Below are positions 1 through 6,130 of a stretch of 9,443 nt of DNA, piece by piece. Position numbers and translations under genes: made by a program. Position 1 is the stretch's first letter. Each line of letters starts with the position of its first letter. Source of the stretch: Micrococcaceae bacterium UBA4005. GTDB taxonomy: Bacteria > Actinomycetota > Actinomycetes > Actinomycetales > Micrococcaceae. The notes beneath the pieces are model-generated. The model did not search any database. It was not told the DNA's origin and saw only the letters and a program-made list of their open reading frames with translations. The DNA is taken from positions 1 through 9,443 of the forward strand of contig DGBL01000104.1 of NCBI GenBank assembly GCA_002384315.1, read 5' to 3'.

Positions 1-1101
1 CGTATTCCAGGTGGGATCCGTTGTATCGACCGGCTCATCGGTGACGTCGAAGGCCATCACCTTGTTGGTGTAGCTGTACTCGATGTTGTTGGCGTTGGAC
101 AGGTTCTGCAGTTCGATGCGCTGGCCGGTCTTGTACTGCCGGAAGTCGATGAGCAGTTCGTAGCGTTCGGCCCCGGCATGCCGGTAGCTGGACACATATT
201 GGGTTGCCGGAACCAGCCCGCCGTCGGTCCCCACCACCATCAGCGGGGCCCCCGTGCTGAGTTTGAACCGAAATGAACGCGAGATGCAGCAGTTCAGCAC
301 CCGGAACCGGTAGATACGCTTCTGCACCTTCATGACCGGCCACGGTTTCCCGTTGACCAGGATCACGTCTCCCCACAGTCCGGAGTGGGTGTGGTCGTCA
401 TAGCCGAGACTGCCGTTGGCGGCGAACATCGCATCCGAGATGCTGAGGTCTACATCGAACCGTCCTTGCGGCAGGAGCGCGCGTTCGACCGGATCGTGCA
501 TGTGGTATTGGCCAGCCAAACCGGAGTAAACGTTCAGCGCTGTGTAGTGCACTCCGTGGTCGTGGTACCAGAGGGTGCGGGCGGGCTGGAAGTTGGGGTA
601 GTAGTAGTCCTTATAAAACCCTGTGTTGGTGACGTCGCTTGCATACCCATCGAATTGGGGTAGCGACGCGGAGCCGTGCAGGTGGACGGAGGTGCTCAGG
701 ATGTGGCCGTCCAACGGGTGGGTGGGCGGAAGCTGGTTGCGCACCCGCACCACCGCCTTCGTTCCCTGGTCGAGGCTGATCGTGGGTCCTGGGAAAATTC
801 CGTTGTAACCCAGGATCGGTGTACTCAGGGACGGGAGAATCGCTGCAGAGGATGCGCGTTCGGTGAGGGTGTAGTAGTTCACGGGAGCGCCGTCCGCAGG
901 GTCGATGCCCGTCGATGTCGGGGCGAGCACGGGAGGCTGCGTGAAAGCGGTCCGGAAGGGCCGGGGCATGTAGGCGTCTGCCAGCTTACTGGCAGATTTC
1001 GCCTCGACCTCCCGCGGTGGCCGGGCGAGTGCAGCTGCGCTCGCCGCACCCATTCCCCCGAGTGCCCCGACGAGAAGTACTTGGCGTCGTGAGGTGGCCA
1101 T
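1..1101 (-). CDS. Multicopper oxidase, Tat-exported (partial, C-terminus beyond window)
   Basis: The reading frame runs from ATG at 1101 to the left edge without a stop, giving 367 residues. An N-terminal Tat signal is visible: SRRQVLL at residues 4-10, a hydrophobic Gly/Ala-rich stretch at 11-26, and a possible cleavage after ALA at 24-26. The first copper motif HLHGS lies at 140-144 and the second, WYHDHGVH, at 178-185. The first two cupredoxin domains follow, with LWGDVILVNGKPWP around 242-255 and YRFRVLN at 264-270. This layout matches the CotA laccase / bilirubin oxidase / phenoxazinone synthase branch, which oxidises phenols or metals and reduces oxygen to water. Those proteins are about 500-600 residues, so the missing third domain with the HPxHxH and HCH copper ligands should lie left of the window. 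An AAGGAG ribosome site 7 bases before the ATG supports the start. The true substrate cannot be read from sequence. It lies 89 bases downstream of the GH4 gene on the same strand, and co-transcription is possible. Confidence 0.9.
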   Translation of the reverse strand, partial: MATSRRQVLLVGALGGMGAASAAALARPPREVEAKSASKLADAYMPRPFRTAFTQPPVLAPTSTGIDPADGAPVNYYTLTERASSAAILPSLSTPILGYNGIFPGPTISLDQGTKAVVRVRNQLPPTHPLDGHILSTSVHLHGSASLPQFDGYASDVTNTGFYKDYYYPNFQPARTLWYHDHGVHYTALNVYSGLAGQYHMHDPVERALLPQGRFDVDLSISDAMFAANGSLGYDDHTHSGLWGDVILVNGKPWPVMKVQKRIYRFRVLNCCISRSFRFKLSTGAPLMVVGTDGGLVPATQYVSSYRHAGAERYELLIDFRQYKTGQRIELQNLSNANNIEYSYTNKVMAFDVTDEPVDTTDPTWNT

Positions 1102-1108
1102 GGTGAGA

Positions 1109-1114
1109 CTCCTT
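1109..1114 (-). promoter_or_regulatory. Ribosome binding site of the multicopper oxidase
   Basis: AAGGAG on the minus strand lies 7 bases before the ATG at 1101. It fixes the start that places the twin-arginine motif at the extreme N-terminus, as expected for a Tat substrate. Confidence 0.7.
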
Positions 1115-1190
1115 GATTGCGGTTGCCGCCCCCAGCTGCCGAATGTCACCTCCTATTGAGCGCCGCCGACCTTGGGAAAAGCTGGAGTTG

Positions 1191-2555
1191 CTAGTGTGCC
1201 CAAAACCCTTTGAGCCGCGGGAATGCCTCCTCGTACGCTGCGAGCAGACTGGTGGCTACGTGGGCCGAGTCAATGAGGGGGTGGAGGGTGAACGCGAGGA
1301 GCGCTGCGTCACGGTCCTGGGTGCAGGCCGCCCGGGTAAGGGCCTGCTCGGATGCTTTCACCGCGGCCACGAGCCCTGCCTGGTGGGTTGTGGCCGGGCG
1401 GAGGGGAAGGGCCTGCGCGCCAGTGGAGCTGACCCGTGCCGGAACCTCGACGACGGCGGCTGGCGGGAGCGCCGCAATGGCTCCACCGTTGCGCACGTTG
1501 AGGATCAAGTCCGCCGGTTCACCGGTAATCAGCGAGCGCATCGCCGCCAAGGCGATGCGCTCGTATCCGCCTCCGGCGAGATCGCTCTCGTCGCGTTCCG
1601 CCGTCGCGGGACGAGCCTCGGCCAGGTACCCTGCTTCCCGCTCGCGGCGGGCGCTTTCCCAGAGCCGATACGGGTCCGGTGTGTCAGTGAGGCCCCTGAA
1701 GAGGGCGTCCTGCGCCCCATGAAGCTGCTCCCCGCGCGTGCGGTCCGCCGCGGCCACCGTACGGCGCGCTTCACGGTGGTGATAGTAGTAAAACAGGTAT
1801 TCATTCGGAAGGGCGCCGAGCAGGCGGGGGAGGGACGGCCCGAAAAGACGCCCTTCTTCGAAGGACTGCAGGCGCGCCGGGTCGGAGAGCAGACCGGGGA
1901 GCAAATCCTCGCCCTCCGGGGCGAGGTTCCGTAGCCAGCCCAGGTGGTTGACGCCGAGGTAGTCCACCCCGGTCAGGGAACCGAACGGCAGGGTCACCCC
2001 GCAGGCAGTCGCCGTCCGGGCAAGGAGCCCGGCGGGGGAGTCGCAGATCCCGATCACCCGCTCCCCGAGGACTTCCCGGACCGCCTCGGTGACCATGCCC
2101 ACGGGATTGGTGAAATTGATCAGCCAGGCGGTCGGTGCCTGGTCACGGATGGTCCGGGCGATGGCCATCATGTCCGGAATGGACCGTAACGCATAGGACA
2201 AGCCTCCCGCGCCCACGGTCTCCTGGCCCAGCAACCCATGATCGATCGCCACGCGTTCGTCCAGGACTCGTCCGGCGGTACCGCCGCTGCGGATCGCCGC
2301 AAACACCATGTCGGCTCCGGCCAGTGCCCGAATCAGGGACGGTTCGACCTCCACCGCCGGGGTCCGGGCATCCCGACGGGACGGCATGTCCGCGCAGACT
2401 CGCGCGACCGCGTTCGCGCGAATCTGGTCGACGTCGACGAGGCTGATCCTCCCAATCAGCCCGGCGAACGGCCCGGCGGACAGCGCCCGGCAGATCAGCG
2501 GAACCCGGAACCCGCCGCCGCCAACGATCACGAGTTTCATGCGCACCCTTCGCAT
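1191..2555 (-). CDS. Glycoside hydrolase family 4, 6-phospho-beta-glucosidase-like
   Basis: The 454-residue protein is typical in length for GH4. A Rossmann NAD-binding motif GGGGFRVPL lies at residues 12-20. The family landmarks follow in order: INFTNPVG at 146-153, GICDSP at 169-174 with the metal-ligand Cys171, GVNHLGW at 201-207 with the second metal ligand His204, and PNEYLFYYY at 250-258 with the tyrosines that include the likely base. GH4 enzymes use NAD+ and a divalent metal (usually Mn2+) to cleave glycosidic bonds by transient oxidation at C3. Most act on 6-phosphorylated sugars in the cytoplasm. The exact substrate (cellobiose-, chitobiose- or another disaccharide phosphate) cannot be told from sequence. 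I chose ATG 2555 because GGAGGA lies 9 bases upstream. ATG 2540 (starting MKLVIVGG) is a fair alternative that removes five residues and has GAAGGG just ahead of it. The frame remains open further upstream to 3116, but that part lies antisense to the kinase and is not coding. It is divergent from the sugar kinase, which suggests a shared pathway. Confidence 0.9.
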   Translation of the reverse strand: MRRVRMKLVIVGGGGFRVPLICRALSAGPFAGLIGRISLVDVDQIRANAVARVCADMPSRRDARTPAVEVEPSLIRALAGADMVFAAIRSGGTAGRVLDERVAIDHGLLGQETVGAGGLSYALRSIPDMMAIARTIRDQAPTAWLINFTNPVGMVTEAVREVLGERVIGICDSPAGLLARTATACGVTLPFGSLTGVDYLGVNHLGWLRNLAPEGEDLLPGLLSDPARLQSFEEGRLFGPSLPRLLGALPNEYLFYYYHHREARRTVAAADRTRGEQLHGAQDALFRGLTDTPDPYRLWESARREREAGYLAEARPATAERDESDLAGGGYERIALAAMRSLITGEPADLILNVRNGGAIAALPPAAVVEVPARVSSTGAQALPLRPATTHQAGLVAAVKASEQALTRAACTQDRDAALLAFTLHPLIDSAHVATSLLAAYEEAFPRLKGFWAH

Positions 2556-2563
2556 ACTTACTG

Positions 2564-2570
2564 CTCCTCC
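2564..2570 (-). promoter_or_regulatory. Ribosome binding site of the GH4 gene
   Basis: On the minus strand GGAGGAG ends 8 bases before the ATG at 2555. It is the strongest Shine-Dalgarno match in this gap and favours ATG 2555 over ATG 2540. Confidence 0.6.
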
Positions 2571-2591
2571 AACGGATGCTGGACGTACGAG

Positions 2592-2597
2592 TATTGT
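2592..2597 (+). promoter_or_regulatory. Candidate -10 element of the sugar kinase (leaderless)
   Basis: TATTGT fits the TAnnnT -10 pattern and ends 7 bases before the ATG at 2605, so transcription would begin at or next to the start codon. No Shine-Dalgarno sequence precedes this ATG, which agrees with a leaderless message. No convincing -35 is seen. On the minus strand the same bases contain CACAAT, which might serve the GH4 gene; that is weaker still. Confidence 0.35.
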
Positions 2598-2604
2598 GCC
2601 GTAT

Positions 2605-3690
2605 ATGCGAAACGGGACCCGGTTCGATCCATTGGCTGCCAGCCGCGCGGGCGGCGGCCCGCAGTTCGACCTGCTGCTGGCTGGTCCTGTGTTCTTCGAC
2701 ATCATCTTCACCGGGATGGAGGGACCGCCGGTTGCCGGAACGGAAGTGTGGGCCGAGGGAATGGGGTCCAGTCCTGGCGGCGTGGCCAACCAGGCGATTG
2801 CGGCGAGCCGGCTGGGGCTGCGGACCAGCCTGGCGGCGGCGTTCGGCGACGATGGGTACGGGCAATTCAACTGGGAGGTCCTGCAGGACCAGGAACACGT
2901 TGACCTCTCACGCTCGCGGGTTTTCGAGCACTGGCATTCGCCGGTAACGGTTTCGTTGTCCGTCCGGCACGACCGTTCGATGGTCACGCATGGGCATCCC
3001 TCTCCGGTGCCTGTCACCGATCTGGTCGGCACGCCGCCGTCCGCCCGCGCCGCCGTCGTGGAACTGGAACAAGATATGGAGCCCTGGGCGCTCGCGGCCC
3101 GGGACCAGGGGACCAAGCTCTTCGGTGACGTCGGGTGGGACCCGGCGGGCGACTGGGCGCCTGGGCGCCTCGACGCGCTTGAGCACTTTTACGCTTTCAT
3201 GCCCAACGACGTCGAAGCGATGGCCTACACGCGCACCGACGATCCGTGGGCGGCGCTCTACGCCCTAGCCGACCGTGTACCGGTTGCCGTGGTGACAGTC
3301 GGCCAGCAGGGAGCAATGGCGATCGATGCGCTGACCGGTGAGGAGGAATGGGCGCCAGCGTTGCCGGTGAACGCCTACGATCCCACTGGAGCGGGAGACT
3401 GCTTCGGTGCCGCGTTCGTGATGGCCGACCTGGCGGGCCTGCCCCTCGCCGACCGGCTCAGTTTCGCGAACCTGTGTGCGTCCCTGTCCGTCCAGCAAGT
3501 CGGTGGCTCGCTCGCTGCTCCCGGGTGGGGAGACATAGCTGACTGGTGGCACAGGATGAGCGCCGAACGGGACGGGATGCGCCGGCAGTGGCTGCGCCGC
3601 TATGCGTTCCTTGAGGAATTGGTCTCCGATGTGCCCTCCGAGGCGGCACGGCGGGCTTCGGCGACCATCGCGCGGCATTCCGACGCTTGA
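2605..3690 (+). CDS. PfkB-family (ribokinase-like) carbohydrate kinase
   Basis: The 361-residue protein carries the PfkB signatures in order. The N-terminal PGGVANQAIAA at 57-67 is the sugar-binding GG..N..A motif. FMPNDVEAMAY at 198-208 holds the Mg/phosphate NxxE motif. TVGQQGAMA at 231-239 is the TxGxxG segment, and PTGAGDCFGAAF at 260-271 is the ATP-binding anion hole with catalytic base Asp265. The family phosphorylates sugars or nucleosides with ATP in the cytoplasm; the substrate here is unknown. It is somewhat longer than most members (300-330 residues) because of a basic, helical-looking tail after about residue 310. ATG 2605 is chosen because the conserved fold begins shortly after it (FDLLLAGP at 21-28) and because longer forms would run antisense through the GH4 gene. 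GTG 2596 is an alternative. The divergent GH4 gene suggests joint use in oligosaccharide breakdown. Confidence 0.9.
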   Translation: MRNGTRFDPLAASRAGGGPQFDLLLAGPVFFDIIFTGMEGPPVAGTEVWAEGMGSSPGGVANQAIAASRLGLRTSLAAAFGDDGYGQFNWEVLQDQEHVDLSRSRVFEHWHSPVTVSLSVRHDRSMVTHGHPSPVPVTDLVGTPPSARAAVVELEQDMEPWALAARDQGTKLFGDVGWDPAGDWAPGRLDALEHFYAFMPNDVEAMAYTRTDDPWAALYALADRVPVAVVTVGQQGAMAIDALTGEEEWAPALPVNAYDPTGAGDCFGAAFVMADLAGLPLADRLSFANLCASLSVQQVGGSLAAPGWGDIADWWHRMSAERDGMRRQWLRRYAFLEELVSDVPSEAARRASATIARHSDA

Positions 3691-3714
3691 ACCGGTGACA
3701 CTCAATGACAGAAT
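3687..3714 (+). promoter_or_regulatory. Candidate promoter of alr (leaderless)
   Basis: TTGAAC at 3687-3692 and CAGAAT at 3709-3714 are spaced by 16 bases, and CAGAAT ends 6 bases before the GTG start of alr. The -35 overlaps the stop codon of the kinase. No ribosome binding site precedes alr. This fits a housekeeping sigma factor promoter making a leaderless transcript, but the -10 departs from consensus at its first base. Confidence 0.4.
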
Positions 3715-3720
3715 AGGCCA

Positions 3721-4878
3721 GTGACTTTTTCTTCTCCCCTCCCCGACGAGCGCGTGGCCGAGGTGAACCTGGACGCTATCCGGCACAATGTGCGCCACCT
3801 TGTGGAAGTGGTGAGCCCCGCGCGCGTGATGGCTGTCGTCAAGGCGGACGGGTATGGGCATGGGGCGCTTCCTGTGGCGCGCGCCGCGTTGGACGCCGGT
3901 GCGAGCTGGCTGGGCGTGGCCCATATTACTGAGGCGGCCGCATTGCGCGATGCCGGAATCGACGCGCCCATCCTGGCCTGGCTCCACACCCGGAACAGTG
4001 ATTTCGCGGCGGCGGTGGATCGCGGCATCGACATCGGCATCTCCGGGTGGGAACTGGACAGCGTGGCCCGGGCCGCCCAGCAGCTGCAACGGCCCGCCCG
4101 CGTACATCTGAAAATCGACACGGGACTCGGACGGAACGGGTGCGCTCCAGAGCAGTGGGATTCGCTGATCGGTCGGGCTCTCGAATACCAGGAGGACGGA
4201 TTGCTGCGCGTGGTCGGCGTCTTCTCGCACCTGGCGGTCGCCGACGAACCAGAGCGTCCCGAAACCGATGAGCAACTGCGTCGTTTCCGCGACGCCGTTG
4301 CGGTAGCTGAGGACGCCGGGGTAGACCTTGAAGTCAGACACCTGGCCAACACTCCGGCGGCCTTGTCCCGACCGGACTGCCATTTTGACCTGGTGCGGGT
4401 GGGGCTGGGAGTGTATGGGCTCTCGCCGTTCCATGGCCAGGACCCGGCTGATCTGGGGTTGCGTCCCGCGATGACCCTCCGGACTATCGTTGCGGGGTGC
4501 AAGGAGGTCCCGGCCGGGCAGGGAGTTTCCTATGGGCTTAGCTACCGGACCGCGAAACCCACCACGTTGGGACTGATCCCGGTCGGATACGGCGACGGCA
4601 TTCCGCGGGCGGCAACCGGTGGGCCGGTCCAGATAGACGGGACGGTCTATCACGTGGTCGGGCGCATCGCCATGGACCAGCTGGTCGTGGATTTTGGCGT
4701 CACCGGAATCGTGGATACCGCGGAAAGTCCGATTGGACGCCCCGCCGTCCTCTTCGGGGCGGCAGGCAGCCCGTCCGCCGATGATTGGGCGAGCGCGTCA
4801 GGAAGCATCAACTATGAGCTGGTGACCCGGATCAGCGGACGCGTCCGGCGGATTTATGTCGGCGGCACCGATGATTAG
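3721..4878 (+). CDS. alr: Alanine racemase
   Basis: This PLP enzyme interconverts L- and D-alanine and supplies D-alanine for peptidoglycan. The 385-residue length is usual. The PLP lysine is Lys41 in AVVKADGYGHG (38-48). KIDTGLGRNG at 131-140 carries the lysine that is carbamylated in the Geobacillus enzyme. FSHLAVAD lies at 168-175, the second catalytic residue Tyr271 sits in GVSYGLSY (268-275), and GRIAMDQ lies at 314-320 in the C-terminal beta domain. Both catalytic bases are therefore present. The start is GTG 3721: the upstream gap from the kinase is 30 bases, there is no Shine-Dalgarno sequence, and a -10-like hexamer sits 6 bases before. Its end overlaps tsaE by 23 bases, so it probably leads the transcript for the tRNA t6A genes. 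That gene order is common in actinobacteria. Confidence 0.97.
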   Translation: MTFSSPLPDERVAEVNLDAIRHNVRHLVEVVSPARVMAVVKADGYGHGALPVARAALDAGASWLGVAHITEAAALRDAGIDAPILAWLHTRNSDFAAAVDRGIDIGISGWELDSVARAAQQLQRPARVHLKIDTGLGRNGCAPEQWDSLIGRALEYQEDGLLRVVGVFSHLAVADEPERPETDEQLRRFRDAVAVAEDAGVDLEVRHLANTPAALSRPDCHFDLVRVGLGVYGLSPFHGQDPADLGLRPAMTLRTIVAGCKEVPAGQGVSYGLSYRTAKPTTLGLIPVGYGDGIPRAATGGPVQIDGTVYHVVGRIAMDQLVVDFGVTGIVDTAESPIGRPAVLFGAAGSPSADDWASASGSINYELVTRISGRVRRIYVGGTDD

Positions 4879-5440
4879 CTTCCCGGAGGATGGAGCCGCC
4901 CCGCTCTGGGAGGTTACCCGGGAACCTCAGTCCGCGCAGCAGTTGCAGCGGCTGGCCGCCGGGCTGGCCGCCAGCCTCGAACCGGGCGACCTGCTGGTGC
5001 TCAGCGGCGACCTCGGCGCAGGCAAGACCACCTTCACCCAAGGCCTGGGCCGTGGGCTGGGTGTGCGGGAAGGGATCATCTCCCCGACCTTTGTGCTCGT
5101 GCGGATCCACCCCTCACTACGCGGAGGGCCGCAGCTGGTCCATGTGGATGCTTACCGTCTCGAGGCCGCGGAGGAGGTGGACGGGCTCGACCTCGAATCG
5201 ACAATGGACGGTTCCGTCACCGTGGTGGAATGGGGCGCAGGCCGGGTTGAACATCTCAGCGACAGCCGGCTCACCGTCGATCTCAACCGGCCGTCCGGAC
5301 CGGACCGCGGTCCGGACGGTACTCGAACGCCGATTCAGCGCGACTACGAGGACGACCTCGACGAGCCGAGGACCCTGCATCTGTCCGGGTGGGGTCCGCG
5401 CTGGGCGGCCGGGCCGCCGGGGCTGCCCGCCCTGGACTAG
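4856..5440 (+). CDS. tsaE: tRNA t6A biosynthesis ATPase TsaE
   Basis: The 194-residue protein has the P-loop GDLGAGKTT at 51-59, SPTFV at 76-80, HVDAYRL at 96-102 and VVEWGAG at 123-129, which together define TsaE. TsaE is the cytoplasmic ATPase that binds the TsaB-TsaD pair and drives turnover in threonylcarbamoylation of tRNA A37. Bacterial TsaE is often about 150-160 residues. The extra length here is mostly a polar, Gly/Pro/Asp-rich segment at about 145-171 between RLTVDLNR and RTLHLSGWGPRW, and its first part is encoded by a strong inverted repeat. The start is uncertain: ATG 4856 overlaps alr by 23 bases and ATG 4871 by 8; neither has a clear ribosome site. Translational coupling to alr is likely. 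The stop codon lies 9 bases before tsaB. Confidence 0.93.
   Translation: MSAAPMISFPEDGAAPLWEVTREPQSAQQLQRLAAGLAASLEPGDLLVLSGDLGAGKTTFTQGLGRGLGVREGIISPTFVLVRIHPSLRGGPQLVHVDAYRLEAAEEVDGLDLESTMDGSVTVVEWGAGRVEHLSDSRLTVDLNRPSGPDRGPDGTRTPIQRDYEDDLDEPRTLHLSGWGPRWAAGPPGLPALD
5291..5319. repeat. Perfect 11-bp inverted repeat inside tsaE
   Basis: CCGTCCGGACC at 5291-5301 pairs perfectly with GGTCCGGACGG at 5309-5319 around a 7-base loop. Within it are two GTCCGGAC palindromes (5293-5300 and 5310-5317) and the 12-base palindrome GGACCGCGGTCC (5302-5313). It encodes residues around 146-155 in the variable segment of TsaE. No T-run follows, so it is not a standard terminator. Confidence 0.8.
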
Positions 5441-5443
5441 GCT
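5438..5443 (+). promoter_or_regulatory. Candidate -10 element of tsaB (leaderless)
   Basis: TAGGCT matches the actinobacterial TAnnnT -10 and ends 6 bases before the GTG start of tsaB. Its TAG is also the stop codon of tsaE. No clear -35 or Shine-Dalgarno sequence is seen. It would let the tsaB-rimI/tsaD part be transcribed separately as a leaderless message. Confidence 0.4.
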
Positions 5444-5449
5444 GGTACG

Positions 5450-6130
5450 GTGCTTCTCCTTGCCCTCGACACTTCGGCTGCGGCCAGCGCCGCCGTCGTC
5501 CGTGACGGACGGGTGCTGGCGCACTTCGCCAGTTCCGACACGCGCTCGCATGCCGAAGTTCTTGCCCCCGCAATACGTGGGCTGCTCGCACACACCCACG
5601 TGGCAGGGCCGGAGTTCGACGCGATCGTCGTCGGGGTCGGCCCGGGACCGTTCACCGGGCTGCGCGCCGGGTTGGCGACTGCGCGCATGCTCGCGTTCGT
5701 GTGGGACGTTCCGCTGCACGGGATGATGAGCCTCGACGCCCTCGCAGCGGAGGCCTCCGCCGCACCAGTCCACCCGGGAAGACCGGGCGAATTCGTGGTG
5801 GCTACGGACGCCCGCCGCCGCGAGGTGTACTGGGCGCGGTATAGTCGGCCCGCACGCCCGGGCGGGCCGCCGCAGCTCCTGGAAGGCCCGCACGTGGGCT
5901 CTGCGCAATCGGTGCCTGGACTACCGGTCTATGGTCGTGGCGCAGGGCTTTATCCCGGCGATCTGGACGCCGTACCCGCCTTCGCGGACTCGAATCCGGA
6001 TGCGCGGTCTCTGGGCCTGGCCGCAGCGGAGAAATTGCTCTCCGGGCAGGAGCTGCTCGGGAGCACCCCGCTGTATCTGCGCGAATCCGATGCCCGCGTC
6101 CCGGGCCCCCGCAAGCGGGCGAGCGCATGA
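5450..6130 (+). CDS. tsaB: tRNA t6A biosynthesis scaffold protein TsaB
   Basis: The 226-residue protein belongs to the ASKHA fold and has the TsaB marks: [14 protein letters not shown] at the N-terminus, [14 protein letters not shown] at 61-74, [14 protein letters not shown] around 118-131, and the C-terminal PLYLRESDA at 207-215. TsaB is catalytically inactive; it dimerises with TsaD and recruits TsaE for threonylcarbamoyl transfer to tRNA A37. Length is normal for the family. The start GTG 5450 has no ribosome site but sits 6 bases after a -10-like hexamer. The stop overlaps the next start as ATGA, so the rimI/tsaD fusion is probably translated by coupling. An 8-bp-stem GC hairpin at 5846-5869 encodes a Pro/Arg/Gly loop near 132-140 and looks like a by-product of base composition. 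Confidence 0.95.
   Translation: MLLLALDTSAAASAAVVRDGRVLAHFASSDTRSHAEVLAPAIRGLLAHTHVAGPEFDAIVVGVGPGPFTGLRAGLATARMLAFVWDVPLHGMMSLDALAAEASAAPVHPGRPGEFVVATDARRREVYWARYSRPARPGGPPQLLEGPHVGSAQSVPGLPVYGRGAGLYPGDLDAVPAFADSNPDARSLGLAAAEKLLSGQELLGSTPLYLRESDARVPGPRKRASA

Larger units (their letters stand above)
2549..2611. repeat. Inverted repeat spanning the divergent GH4/kinase starts
   Basis: TTCGCATA at 2549-2556 and TATGCGAA at 2604-2611 are exact inverted copies separated by 47 bases. Each contains a start codon, so both genes begin ATGCGAA. The half-site centres are 55 bases apart, about five helical turns. A symmetric operator is possible, but two coding regions starting with the same codons would also produce this. 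Confidence 0.45.

Noticed and set aside
1113..1934. Open frame of 273 codons on the plus strand opposite the GH4 gene
   Set aside because: The translation is Arg/Gly-rich with no motif and overlaps the GH4 C-terminal half; it is a shadow frame.
2308..2604. N-terminal extension of the kinase frame to an ATG at 2308
   Set aside because: It would run antisense through the GH4 N-terminus, and the PfkB fold begins after 2605.
2556..3116. N-terminal extension of the GH4 frame to an ATG at 3116 (641 residues)
   Set aside because: The extra residues are low-complexity Ser/Arg/Pro sequence antisense to the kinase, and the NAD-binding motif and ribosome site mark a start at 2555 or 2540.
3265..4653. 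Long open frame of 462 codons on the minus strand, antisense to the end of the kinase and most of alr
   Set aside because: It lies wholly opposite genes with clear motifs, its translation has no recognisable domain, and long antisense frames are expected at this G+C content.
5846..5869. 8-bp-stem GC hairpin inside tsaB
   Set aside because: It encodes a Pro/Gly/Arg loop and is within what GC-rich coding sequence produces; no T-run or link to a gene boundary.
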